Shown here one piece after another: positions 1 through 7,647 of a stretch of 29,330 nucleotides of DNA (position 1 is the stretch's first letter; each line of letters begins with the position of its first letter). Location of the stretch: assembly GCA_002481295.1 (NCBI GenBank), contig DLDU01000022.1, positions 1 to 29,330 of the forward strand. The letters run 5' to 3'. Source of the stretch: Prevotella sp. UBA7764 (GTDB taxonomy: Bacteria > Bacteroidota > Bacteroidia > Bacteroidales > Bacteroidaceae). The notes under the pieces are model-generated. The model was not told where the DNA came from. It made no database searches and saw nothing but the letters and a program-made list of their open reading frames with translations. The position numbers were made by a program, and so were the translations under genes.

Positions 1-648
1 CACTATATAGAAGAAATGTATGGTAGTGAGTTGAATAAAAAGCAGAAGTACTATACGTCCTTGGTTGCCGCCCAATATGAAATGGGCATTAGCGAGGGAA
101 AAAACAATCTGCTAACATGGGTTATTGGTTTGATAGTTCTTTCCGTAATGGTCGTATTAGCTTTTATTTCTTATGCCTTCTGGCAGTATCAACTTAAAGC
201 TAAAAGAAAAATTAAGAACGAGAAAGAGAAGCGTGAAATGGAGAAAAAAATGCATGAGGAAGAAATGCGGCATAAGGAAATCCAACTTTCAACCATGCGT
301 AGCTACCTGCTCAAGAAAATCAATATAGCACAAAGGATAGAAAAAATGCGTGGAAACAAGAAGAACATCGTCGTTCTAACGGAGGAGGATTGGGAAGAAA
401 TTAAGATGTTTGTTGATAATGTGGAGGGTAATTTCATATCAAGGTTAAAGAAGCGATTTCCAAAATTAAGCGATGAAGATATTAAGTTCATGATTCTTAT
501 TCGCCTCAAAATGTCTTCCAAGGCTATGGGATTAATTTACAATATCAGTGAAAAGTCAATTCGCCAAAAGTTGTTTGTGTACAAGTCAAAAGTTGGCTTG
601 GAGGGTAAGAACAGCCCATCTCTAAGGTCGTATATTGAGTCTTTTTGA
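1..648 (+). CDS. Membrane-anchored HTH transcriptional regulator, C-terminal part (5' truncated by window edge)
   Basis: The reading frame is open from base 1, so the start lies outside the window; 215 residues are visible. In order they hold a short charged helix, one hydrophobic segment (about visible residues 37-60), a highly charged coiled coil rich in Lys/Glu (about 65-110), and a C-terminal helical domain (about 150-205; LSDEDIKFMILIRLKM, then SSKAMGLIYNISEKSIRQ). That last domain reads like a LuxR/GerE-type helix-turn-helix. This layout matches the Bacteroidetes regulators that place periplasmic TPR repeats, a single membrane helix, a coiled coil and a DNA-binding end in one chain; the TPR part would be upstream. 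It lies immediately before the peptide cluster on the same strand and is its likely local regulator. That role is inference. The HTH assignment is by pattern only. Confidence 0.75.
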   Translation, partial: HYIEEMYGSELNKKQKYYTSLVAAQYEMGISEGKNNLLTWVIGLIVLSVMVVLAFISYAFWQYQLKAKRKIKNEKEKREMEKKMHEEEMRHKEIQLSTMRSYLLKKINIAQRIEKMRGNKKNIVVLTEEDWEEIKMFVDNVEGNFISRLKKRFPKLSDEDIKFMILIRLKMSSKAMGLIYNISEKSIRQKLFVYKSKVGLEGKNSPSLRSYIESF

Positions 649-658
649 TGTCCTGAAA

Positions 659-755
659 TGAAGAAATAGACATTAAAAAATGGGGTGGTTTAGTTAATTT
701 GCTGAATATCAATACTCTTTTTTGATTTTTATAATTGGAGAAATAGACATAAAAT
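659..755 (+). promoter_or_regulatory. Paired direct repeat upstream of the RiPP operon promoter (candidate operator)
   Basis: Two copies of a roughly 20-bp sequence with the identical core AGAAATAGACAT lie at 659-678 and 736-755 in the same orientation. The second copy ends 2 bp before the -33 element of the promoter at 758-788, which suits an activator site. The neighbouring membrane-anchored HTH regulator is the obvious candidate ligand; that link is inference. Confidence 0.45.
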
Positions 756-757
756 AT

Positions 758-788
758 TTTGAGGCTTAGAATAAACAGTCTAACTTTG
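758..788 (+). promoter_or_regulatory. Bacteroidetes-type promoter of the RiPP operon
   Basis: TTTG at 758-761, a 19-bp spacer and TAACTTTG at 781-788 fit the Bacteroidetes primary sigma consensus. Transcription would start near 795, about 20 bases before the ATG of the DUF3244 gene. No other good promoter was seen before the maturase or precursor genes. Confidence 0.75.
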
Positions 789-816
789 CAATCGAAAACA
801 ATAAACACGAACAATT

Positions 817-1170
817 ATGCAAAAGGTCATTTTATTTCTGACGATGTTGCTGGTCTTATCCCCCTGCCAGGCAACCAGCATAAATGTAAAGAGGAATGTT
901 ATAGCTCATAAAGGAGGTATGCGGATGCCATCAGCTACACAAGTAGCAGCAGACTATGAGGATAGAGTCGTCACAGTTGGTATTTCGCGTTACACCGGTA
1001 ATGTTCAAGTCTACGTTTACGATGCGAACGGTATAGTTGTCGGCTATACTGTCTCCACCATATCAGGTAGTGGCACTGTAACTTTGGACACAAGCAATCT
1101 GCCGCAAGGGGATTACACGCTATGTATAATCTTGGACAATGCCACATATAGTGGTGAATTTTTCATTTAA
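817..1170 (+). CDS. Secreted DUF3244-like small protein, first gene of the RiPP operon
   Basis: This is a 117-residue protein with a Sec-type signal peptide (Met, Lys, a hydrophobic run to about residue 17, then small residues before ATSINV). The mature part is all-beta in character: VTVGISRYTGNVQVYVYDANG, a variable loop, then LPQGDYTLCIILDN near the end. This resembles the DUF3244 family, small immunoglobulin-like secreted domains common in Bacteroidales whose function is not established. It is the first gene after the operon promoter and lies 18 bp before the radical SAM maturase. A periplasmic or surface job in the peptide system (immunity, chaperoning, partner binding) is possible but unproven. 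It has no double-glycine motif and is not a second precursor. Confidence 0.75.
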   Translation: MQKVILFLTMLLVLSPCQATSINVKRNVIAHKGGMRMPSATQVAADYEDRVVTVGISRYTGNVQVYVYDANGIVVGYTVSTISGSGTVTLDTSNLPQGDYTLCIILDNATYSGEFFI

Positions 1171-1188
1171 ATAGATGTTTTTCACAAA

Positions 1189-2499
1189 ATGAAGTGGAGC
1201 AGATATAATATTATTTTTAAGACGCATATGGGAGATGATATTCTTCTGTATAATACATTGTCTAATGTTCTACTTAAACTAGACAAGAATGATGCTGAGG
1301 GCTTAATGAAAATTAAGTCCGGCAAGATTTCTGTAGATAGTTTAGAAGAGCAAACAAGGAAGGCTCTAGTAGACAACAAAATCCTCATAAGTAATGATGA
1401 TATAGAATTAGCCAAATTTAAATTGTTAAAGCAATACAATAGGATGGATGATTCTGTTCTGGCATTAACCATTGCACCGACCTTGGCGTGCAACCTACAT
1501 TGTGCATATTGCTTTGAGCAACAACACCCTTCTGTCTTTATGAATGATGACGTTGAGAATGATATAATCAGCTTCATTAAGGGACACGTTAACACTAAAT
1601 ATATCCATGTTACGTGGTTTGGGGGAGAACCGTTACTTTACTTTAAAAGAATCATAAGCCTAACGAAAAAGATTAAGTCTATACAAGGCATTGAGAAATA
1701 TGAGGCTGAGATAATCACAAATGGTGTAAACATGAACGAGAAGATCGCATCCAGTCTTTGCGAATTGAATATCAATACCGTCCATGTAACAATTGATGGG
1801 TTAAACTCAGCCAATAACGAAAGAAGAATCGGGTTAAATCATGAAGACACCTTTGCCAAAATAGTTAGAGGATTGGATCTTTTAGCAAAAGATGACAATA
1901 TTTCAAAGACCGTAAGAGTCAATACGGATAAGACAAATTCAGACCAGTTTGTTAAAGTCTATGATTTTGTTCGCAACAGATATTGTGGTCTCAACTTTAA
2001 TGTCTATGTTGGATTTATTAAGGACTCATACGGATGTGGCAACTCTTGTGTCGGATGTCTTAATAATACTGAGCAAGGTAAGTTTTTGATTAAATCTTAT
2101 AAAAAATTAGGTGTACCCACTGAGACTTTGCTTCCTCCACGATATAACTATGAATGTATTGCACGCTTAAAGAATGGCTATCTTATAGGACCCAAGGGAG
2201 ACTTATATAAGTGTTGGACAGACCTAGGCAACTTATCTATGTGCTTAGGTTATATAAATGATTTAGACAACATTTCGATAGATTTGCTGTCTGAATACAT
2301 GGTAGGTAATGACCCTTTCTGTGATTCTGAATGCATGAAATGTGTCCTATTCCCAATTTGCGGTGGAGGTTGTCCACATTCCCGAATAATGAATCAGTTT
2401 CACGGTGCTAAAAACGATAACTGCTGTTTTGCAAAAGAGAATATAGAGGAATTTATTGAAACCTATTATCATTTGCAACAGTCTATAAATAAATTTTAA
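1189..2499 (+). CDS. Radical SAM/SPASM peptide maturase
   Basis: This 436-residue protein should use S-adenosylmethionine and iron-sulfur clusters to modify the adjacent precursor peptide. Residues 1-90 form an N-terminal domain typical of peptide-maturing radical SAM proteins (NTLSNVLLKLD region). The radical SAM cluster motif C-x3-C-x2-C is at Cys101, Cys105 and Cys108, followed by the glycine-rich WFGGEPLL. A SPASM domain ends the chain, with CMKCVLFPICGGGC at 382-395 (C-x2-C-x5-C-x3-C) and further cysteines at 412-413. An extra C-x3-C-x2-C lies at 283-290 between the barrel and SPASM parts. It sits 18 bp after the DUF3244 gene and 10 bp before the precursor. The bond it makes (thioether, carbon-carbon or other) cannot be told from sequence. 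Assignment to the GG-Bacteroidales maturase group is likely. Confidence 0.92.
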   Translation: MKWSRYNIIFKTHMGDDILLYNTLSNVLLKLDKNDAEGLMKIKSGKISVDSLEEQTRKALVDNKILISNDDIELAKFKLLKQYNRMDDSVLALTIAPTLACNLHCAYCFEQQHPSVFMNDDVENDIISFIKGHVNTKYIHVTWFGGEPLLYFKRIISLTKKIKSIQGIEKYEAEIITNGVNMNEKIASSLCELNINTVHVTIDGLNSANNERRIGLNHEDTFAKIVRGLDLLAKDDNISKTVRVNTDKTNSDQFVKVYDFVRNRYCGLNFNVYVGFIKDSYGCGNSCVGCLNNTEQGKFLIKSYKKLGVPTETLLPPRYNYECIARLKNGYLIGPKGDLYKCWTDLGNLSMCLGYINDLDNISIDLLSEYMVGNDPFCDSECMKCVLFPICGGGCPHSRIMNQFHGAKNDNCCFAKENIEEFIETYYHLQQSINKF

Positions 2500-2509
2500 A
2501 TAATTAAGT

Positions 2510-2722
2510 ATGGTAAAATTATCAATTACTGTATTAAGGACTTCGCGTCCTTTAGAGATCGATGCTAAGTCTGCTATGTGTCGAACTATGAGTCCAGAGA
2601 TGCAGGCAAATATTTTGGGAGGAAAAGCATCTGTCGATAAAGTTGACAAAGCGCAGATGTGTGATGCCGTCTGTTATCCTTCGGAAATGGGGGTTTGTCA
2701 TTGTTACCAGAACCTATGCTAA
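2510..2722 (+). CDS. RiPP precursor peptide with double-glycine leader and five-cysteine core
   Basis: This is a 70-residue peptide. The leader (1-38) ends in MSPEMQANILGG, fitting the LSxxEMxxIxGG pattern cut by C39 peptidases after Gly-Gly. The predicted core (39-70) has cysteines at 51, 55, 63, 65 and 70, spaced C-x3-C-x7-C-x-C-x4-C, with a final Cys at the C terminus. The leader carries one more Cys (24). It resembles the natural product precursor, GG-Bacteroidales family. It follows the maturase by 10 bp and shares its operon; a stable hairpin lies just behind it. A C39 exporter encoded downstream matches the leader type. Core chemistry and activity are unknown. No second precursor was found in the window. 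Confidence 0.88.
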   Translation: MVKLSITVLRTSRPLEIDAKSAMCRTMSPEMQANILGGKASVDKVDKAQMCDAVCYPSEMGVCHCYQNLC

Positions 2723-2730
2723 TTAATTAT

Positions 2731-2770
2731 GAGCCGTGGCTTGACAGTTTCGAGTCACGGTTCTGTCTTT
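2731..2770 (+). terminator. Hairpin directly behind the precursor gene (partial terminator or 3' stabiliser)
   Basis: The arms GAGCCGTG (2731-2738) and CACGGTTC (2756-2763) pair, with an inner CTTGA/TCGAG stem and the loop CAGTT, followed by TGTCTTTT. It starts 8 bases after the precursor stop and ends just before the barrel gene. It would let the precursor message exceed that of the downstream gene. Confidence 0.6.
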
Positions 2771-2785
2771 TGAATAATTTTTCTT

Positions 2786-4819
2786 ATGAGATCTTTTGTT
2801 GTTTGTTTCTTCCTATGTATGTCCATTTTGCCAATAAGAGCTCAGATCGACACACTGAACATACAACACTTGAAAGGTGTAACTGTAAGTGGTCAATATA
2901 TACAACAAGCAGCCGACCATTACAATTGCATTCCTACGTCGAAACAGCGTAAACATTCGCACTCAGGTTATGAACTTGTAAGAAGCATGATGATACCGGG
3001 TGTTGACGTGGACACAGAAAGCGGGAAAGTGTCGACTCCTGCTGGTGCTGCCACTCTCTATATAAATGGTCGCGAGGCAACCTTTAGAGAAATACAAAGT
3101 CTGAGGTCGAAAGATGTCGTACGTGTAGAGTATTACGATATGCCGACAGGAAAGTACGCTAAGGATTTGGCAGTGCTCAATTATGTTGTCAAACAGTTCA
3201 AGTCTGGAGGCTACACGCAGTTGGACGCGCTGCAAGGCTTGGGCTACAAGTGTGGAGACTACAACCTCACTTCCAAATACAGTTTTGGAAATTGTAACGC
3301 AAACCTATGGGCTGGCTACAGCAACGCCAATCCAAAGGAAGACGTGGTCTCAAAGGAGGACTACCTGCTACCTGCTGCTGTTGCAAAGGTTTCTTCATCC
3401 AGCGGAAATGACAAAGAAAACATCGGAAAGTACATAACCGCAAGCATTAGTAACATGACACCAAAACGGACGTGGATGCTTCGGGCAAGTATTGAGGCCA
3501 GTAAACAGTGGGATAATATTCTGAATGGCAAAACGGAATATACTTCAGAGCATGGAAATTTGGCTTTTGACAAGACGCAATACTCACTAAGCAGTACTGT
3601 AAAACCTACATTATACGCTTACTTTCAAAAGCAGATAGGATCGAGCCACAGCTTTGACGCTGTCCTCGATTGCTATTATGCCGACAACAAATACAACCGT
3701 GACTTCCTTGAGGGCGGCAGGTTTGTAAGTGATGTCGATGAGGACTATTTCTATGGAAAGTTCAATGCCAACTACAGTATCGCCCTGCCGAAGAGTAATA
3801 ACCTTACTTTCAGTCTTCATGAGTATATGCGAGTCTCGCAAGACAGCTACGGAGGTTCAGCCGATTATTGGCAGCATCTGCATTCATCAGAGACAATATT
3901 CTTTGTGGACTATAACAAGAGGTGGAAGAAAGTGATGCTTGACTTCAATCCCGGTCTGTCGTATCTTGTCTACAGACTGCATGACGATGATGCGGTAAAG
4001 CACGTCGCCCCACGTCTTCAACTTTCATCGTCATGGATGCCTGACAAGTTACAGCGTATCCGTTTGTTCTTCTCCTTGGGTAATACATTCCCTTCATTGA
4101 ACACTGTCAACAATGTGAGTCAGCAGATTGACCGCATCATGATACGTCGTGGCAATCCGGATATGAACAACTCCACTTTGCTCGGTCCCGGCTTTACCTA
4201 CTCCCTCAATTACAAGCAGATTTCAGCAATGCTTTCATGCTACTACATGTATATGAGCAATGCCATCGTAAACACTTACTCCATTGAAGGCGGTAACATT
4301 ATAAACACATTCTCAAGCGATGCGCGAAGTCATCAGGCTTCCACATCGTTGTCCGTTACATGGAAACCGTCGGCAAGTTTCAACGTCAAGATGGATGGCA
4401 ACTTCACATATGCGAGAGTGACTATGGCAGATGAAGAGCAGCTGAGAGGATGGCAGATGGGCTTGCAAGCCAACTACTATGTTCGCGACTTCTTCTTCTC
4501 AGCTTCTTGCAAATCATTGACCCGTTCACTGAACAATTATCAATACCATATCCGTCAACCGTGGCAATACGGTCTGTCTGCAGAATGGAGCCACAACAAT
4601 CTTGCTGTGGTGTTGGAGGTGAAGAACCTTTTCATACAGGACAACGTTTTGAAACGGTCACTATCGGCAGAAATTTACAACCTTTCTGAGCAATTCCGCC
4701 GTGAGAGGGACAATTCCTACGCTTCTTTAAAGCTTATCTGTTCAATCGATTATGGAAAGAAAGTGAGCCATTCCCTAAAGTATGAAACAAAGAATGCCGA
4801 TAGTACTATAATGAGATAA
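2786..4819 (+). CDS. TonB-receptor-like outer-membrane beta-barrel protein of the RiPP cluster
   Basis: This is a 677-residue protein with a clear signal peptide (hydrophobic to about residue 16, cleavage near IRA-QID). A plug-like domain follows: LVRSMMIPGVDVDTESGKVS around 65-85, then ATLYINGREAT and SLRSKDVVRVEYYDMP at about 90-125. The rest is a long run of alternating aromatic and polar strands, typical of a barrel (for example NLWAGYSNANP, LDFNPGLSYLVYRL, LLGPGFTYSLNYKQ). The usual N-terminal carboxypeptidase-regulatory domain of SusC-type receptors is absent, and no obvious TonB box was seen. It is separated from the precursor gene only by a hairpin. It may carry the modified peptide across the outer membrane, act as its receptor, or serve in uptake; these are inferences. 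Confidence 0.8.
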   Translation: MRSFVVCFFLCMSILPIRAQIDTLNIQHLKGVTVSGQYIQQAADHYNCIPTSKQRKHSHSGYELVRSMMIPGVDVDTESGKVSTPAGAATLYINGREATFREIQSLRSKDVVRVEYYDMPTGKYAKDLAVLNYVVKQFKSGGYTQLDALQGLGYKCGDYNLTSKYSFGNCNANLWAGYSNANPKEDVVSKEDYLLPAAVAKVSSSSGNDKENIGKYITASISNMTPKRTWMLRASIEASKQWDNILNGKTEYTSEHGNLAFDKTQYSLSSTVKPTLYAYFQKQIGSSHSFDAVLDCYYADNKYNRDFLEGGRFVSDVDEDYFYGKFNANYSIALPKSNNLTFSLHEYMRVSQDSYGGSADYWQHLHSSETIFFVDYNKRWKKVMLDFNPGLSYLVYRLHDDDAVKHVAPRLQLSSSWMPDKLQRIRLFFSLGNTFPSLNTVNNVSQQIDRIMIRRGNPDMNNSTLLGPGFTYSLNYKQISAMLSCYYMYMSNAIVNTYSIEGGNIINTFSSDARSHQASTSLSVTWKPSASFNVKMDGNFTYARVTMADEEQLRGWQMGLQANYYVRDFFFSASCKSLTRSLNNYQYHIRQPWQYGLSAEWSHNNLAVVLEVKNLFIQDNVLKRSLSAEIYNLSEQFRRERDNSYASLKLICSIDYGKKVSHSLKYETKNADSTIMR

Positions 4820-4849
4820 TGATTATTCATAAAGGTAAAACTTGACTTA

Positions 4850-5293
4850 ACAATGAGATCCATAAAGAAGAGGCTCAAATAATAGTTAACTTGTAAAAAC
4901 AGATGGAATACCTTTTCCGGCCAAAGACTACATTGGCTCTGATAGGTAAAATGTCCAAAGAGATCAGCAAGTTGAAATATACGACCTAATTGCTGCGTCA
5001 AGACTTCGTTCAATGACTGACAGCACCTTTGCTAAGGTCTTTGCACCGGCTGGTAAACTACGCTTTACCCAGGGTAAATTTGATATAATCAGCTTGTACC
5101 GTCGAAATACAAAGGCATCTTCTTGGCAGATGCCATTATAGGACTCGATACCAAGCATAGCGATTATGAATTAGGATTTAACAAAAATGTCAATAAGAAA
5201 TCGTAAGCCCGATCTACCGTTACAGACCTGACTACAGTACGTTCGGAGACGATTCTCCGTGGGCAAAAGTTTCTGCTGATGCTTATATATAAA
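4850..5293 (+). pseudogene. Decayed coding remnants between the barrel gene and the exporter
   Basis: No intact gene spans these bases, but several blocks look coding in shifted frames. One frame reads PFPAKDYIGSDR, a stop, then VEIYDLIAASRLRSM and KVFAPAGKLRFTQGKF (about 4904-5085). Another frame then reads KYKGIFLADAIIGLD and DYELGFNKNVNKK up to a stop near 5205. A third gives YRYRPDYSTFGDDSPW and ends in a stop at about 5290. This is what a frameshifted gene looks like. The family is not recognised. It is not obviously a HlyD adaptor or a transposase. Confidence 0.4.
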
Positions 5294-5303
5294 CCATAAT
5301 GCC

Positions 5304-7499
5304 ATGAAGTTGAAGAAACAGTATGATTCTATGCAATGCGGAATGGTATGTTTGCAGATGGTTTCCGAACATTATGGACAAACGCATTCGCTCGAAAAAA
5401 TATCCGTTCTTTGTCCACCGACTAAGGAGGGGACATCATTGTTAGGACTCAACGACGCAGCGGTAACGTTGGGCTTTTATACTGTTTGCGCAGAGACGAA
5501 AGTTAATGAACTAAATTATTTACCTCTTCCTTGCATTCTTCATTGGAACCAAAATCACTTCGTCGTCCTATACAAAGTCAAAAAGGGCAAGAAGTTCTAT
5601 GTCGCAGACCCTGGCAAGGGACTTGTAAAATATAATCTTGAAGAGTTCAAGAGTCACTGGATAAGCACAAAGTCAGACGGGGAGGAGAAGGGCATAGCGA
5701 TGTTTCTGGAGCCTACGCCCAGTTTCTATACTCATAAGGAGGACGGCGAGGGTGAAAAGAATAAGAATCCGCGGTCGTTCCGCTTCCTCTTCGGCTATGT
5801 GAAGAAGTACAAGCACTATTTCGGACAGGTCGTCTTGGGCATGATCGTGGGCAGCCTCTTGCAGCTCGTCCTGCCGTTCCTCACCCAGTCCATCGTCGAC
5901 GTGGGCATCAAGAATCAAGACCTTGGCTTCATCTGGCTGATACTGCTCGGTCAGCTGATGCTCACCTTCAGCCGTACGGCCATCGACTTCATCCGCCGGT
6001 GGCTGTTGTTGCATATCTCTATGAGGGTCAACATCTCGTTGGTGAGCGACTTCTTCATCAAACTGTTGAAATTGCCGATGTCGTTCTTCGACACCAAACT
6101 CATGGGCGACCTCATGCAGCGGATGAACGACCACAGCCGCGTGAACAACTTCCTCACCAACCAGGCATTGAGCGTGACCTTCGCCATGCTCACTTTCGTG
6201 GTGTTCACGGTGGTGCTGCTGTTCTACAACAAACTGATCTTTGCCATCTTCCTTGCGGGCAGTCTGCTCTACGGCCTTTGGATGACGCTCTTTCTGCGCC
6301 GCCGCAAGGTGCTGGACTATGAGCTCTTCGAGCAGCAGGCCATCAACAACAACAAGACCTACGAGTTCATCACGTCCATGCAGGAGATCAAGCTTCAGGA
6401 CTGTGAGCAGCGACGCCGTTGGGAATGGGAGGACACGCAGGTAGACCTCTTCAACGTGCAGATGAAGTCGCTGAAGCTGCAACAGACGCAGGAGGCCGGC
6501 AGTATCCTCATCAACGAGGTGAAGAACATCGTCATCACCGTTGTGGCAGCCGCTGCCGTCATCCACGGGCAGATGACGCTCGGTATGATGCTTGCCGTGC
6601 AGTATATCATCGGACAGCTCAACTCGCCAGTGGAGCAGCTCATGAACTTCTTCTACTCACTGCAGGATGTGAGAATCAGCCTGGAGCGCATCAACGAGAT
6701 CCACCGCGCCGAGGACGAGAACGGAAAGAAAGGCCTCAGAACCTCGCTAACCGACAACACCAAGGGCATCGACATCGAGCACATCATGTTCAAGTACGAC
6801 CCTCACGCCTTGCGCAAGACCTTGGACGACGTGACGATACGCATCCCCAATGGGAAAGTGACGGCCATCGTTGGTGCCTCGGGCAGCGGCAAGACGACGC
6901 TCGTCAAACTCATGCTCGGCTATTATCCCGTCTTGGAGGGTCAAGTCAATATTGGTGGCACGGACATCAACACGCTCAACAAGAAATGGTGGCGGCGCCA
7001 GTGCGGCGTTGTCATGCAGGACGGTGTCATCTTCTCGGAGAGCATAGCAAGAAACATTGCCGTTGACGACGGTGACATCGACAAGGAACGCTTGTTGAAG
7101 GCCGCACGGATAGCGTGCATCCACGACTATGTGATGTCGCTGCCACTGAAGTACAACACGAAGATAGGTCGTGACGGTGTGGGACTGAGCCAGGGGCAGC
7201 GTCAGCGCATCCTCATCGCCCGTGCGGTGTACAAGAATCCCGACTATATCTTTCTTGACGAGGCCACCAACTCGCTCGATGCCAACAACGAGCGGGCCAT
7301 CGTGGAGAACCTCGACACGTTCTACCGTGGCAAGACCGTCGTCATCGTCGCCCATCGCCTGAGCACGGTCAGGAATGCTGACCAGATTGTCGTCATCGAC
7401 CATGGAAAGGTCGTCGAGACGGGCAACCACGAGACGCTGACAGCAAAACGAGGAGTGTACTACAATCTTGTCAAGAATCAGTTAGAGTTAGGGAACTGA
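5304..7499 (+). CDS. Peptidase-C39 ABC exporter (leader-cleaving peptide transporter)
   Basis: This 731-residue protein joins three parts. Residues 1-145 are a C39 cysteine peptidase with Gln6, Cys12 (QYDSMQCGMVCLQ), His85 (NHFVVLY) and Asp102 (VADPGKG). Residues about 165-455 are the ABC exporter membrane domain. Residues about 495-731 are the ATPase, with Walker A GASGSGKTT (524-532), signature LSQGQ (628-632), Walker B YIFLDE (648-653) and the switch His684. All catalytic residues are present, so it should be active. It should cut the double-glycine leader at the inner membrane and export the core. No HlyD-type adaptor or TolC gene follows. The first about 400 bases are near 42% GC and the rest near 54%, hinting at a mosaic gene. 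Confidence 0.93.
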   Translation: MKLKKQYDSMQCGMVCLQMVSEHYGQTHSLEKISVLCPPTKEGTSLLGLNDAAVTLGFYTVCAETKVNELNYLPLPCILHWNQNHFVVLYKVKKGKKFYVADPGKGLVKYNLEEFKSHWISTKSDGEEKGIAMFLEPTPSFYTHKEDGEGEKNKNPRSFRFLFGYVKKYKHYFGQVVLGMIVGSLLQLVLPFLTQSIVDVGIKNQDLGFIWLILLGQLMLTFSRTAIDFIRRWLLLHISMRVNISLVSDFFIKLLKLPMSFFDTKLMGDLMQRMNDHSRVNNFLTNQALSVTFAMLTFVVFTVVLLFYNKLIFAIFLAGSLLYGLWMTLFLRRRKVLDYELFEQQAINNNKTYEFITSMQEIKLQDCEQRRRWEWEDTQVDLFNVQMKSLKLQQTQEAGSILINEVKNIVITVVAAAAVIHGQMTLGMMLAVQYIIGQLNSPVEQLMNFFYSLQDVRISLERINEIHRAEDENGKKGLRTSLTDNTKGIDIEHIMFKYDPHALRKTLDDVTIRIPNGKVTAIVGASGSGKTTLVKLMLGYYPVLEGQVNIGGTDINTLNKKWWRRQCGVVMQDGVIFSESIARNIAVDDGDIDKERLLKAARIACIHDYVMSLPLKYNTKIGRDGVGLSQGQRQRILIARAVYKNPDYIFLDEATNSLDANNERAIVENLDTFYRGKTVVIVAHRLSTVRNADQIVVIDHGKVVETGNHETLTAKRGVYYNLVKNQLELGN

Positions 7500-7590
7500 C
7501 GAAAGTCATCTGCAATCATTTCCTTAGAGATAAAGACAAGAGTTACTCGTCTTTTGAGATAAGTATGACAGTTTATGTCATATAAGATAA

Positions 7591-7620
7591 GAGCAGAGCG
7601 ACAAATACTGTGCTCTGCTC
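7591..7620. terminator. Hairpin between convergent exporter and OmpH-like genes
   Basis: Nine-base perfect arms GAGCAGAGC (7591-7599) and GCTCTGCTC (7612-7620) lie 90 bp behind the exporter stop and 27 bp behind the opposing gene's stop. The T tract is weak on either strand. It probably serves both genes. Confidence 0.7.
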
Positions 7621-7647
7621 CCTATATATCTGATTGAATGAAGTCGT

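Noticed and set aside
4850..5293. HlyD-type adaptor or transposase as the identity of the decayed gene
   Set aside because: None of the frame fragments shows a lipoyl/coiled-coil adaptor pattern or transposase motifs that I can recognise.
5673..6566. A 297-codon open frame antisense to the ABC exporter
   Set aside because: Its translation is low-complexity (His, Glu, Asp, Val rich) as expected for the reverse frame of a GC-rich gene; the + strand has complete transporter motifs.
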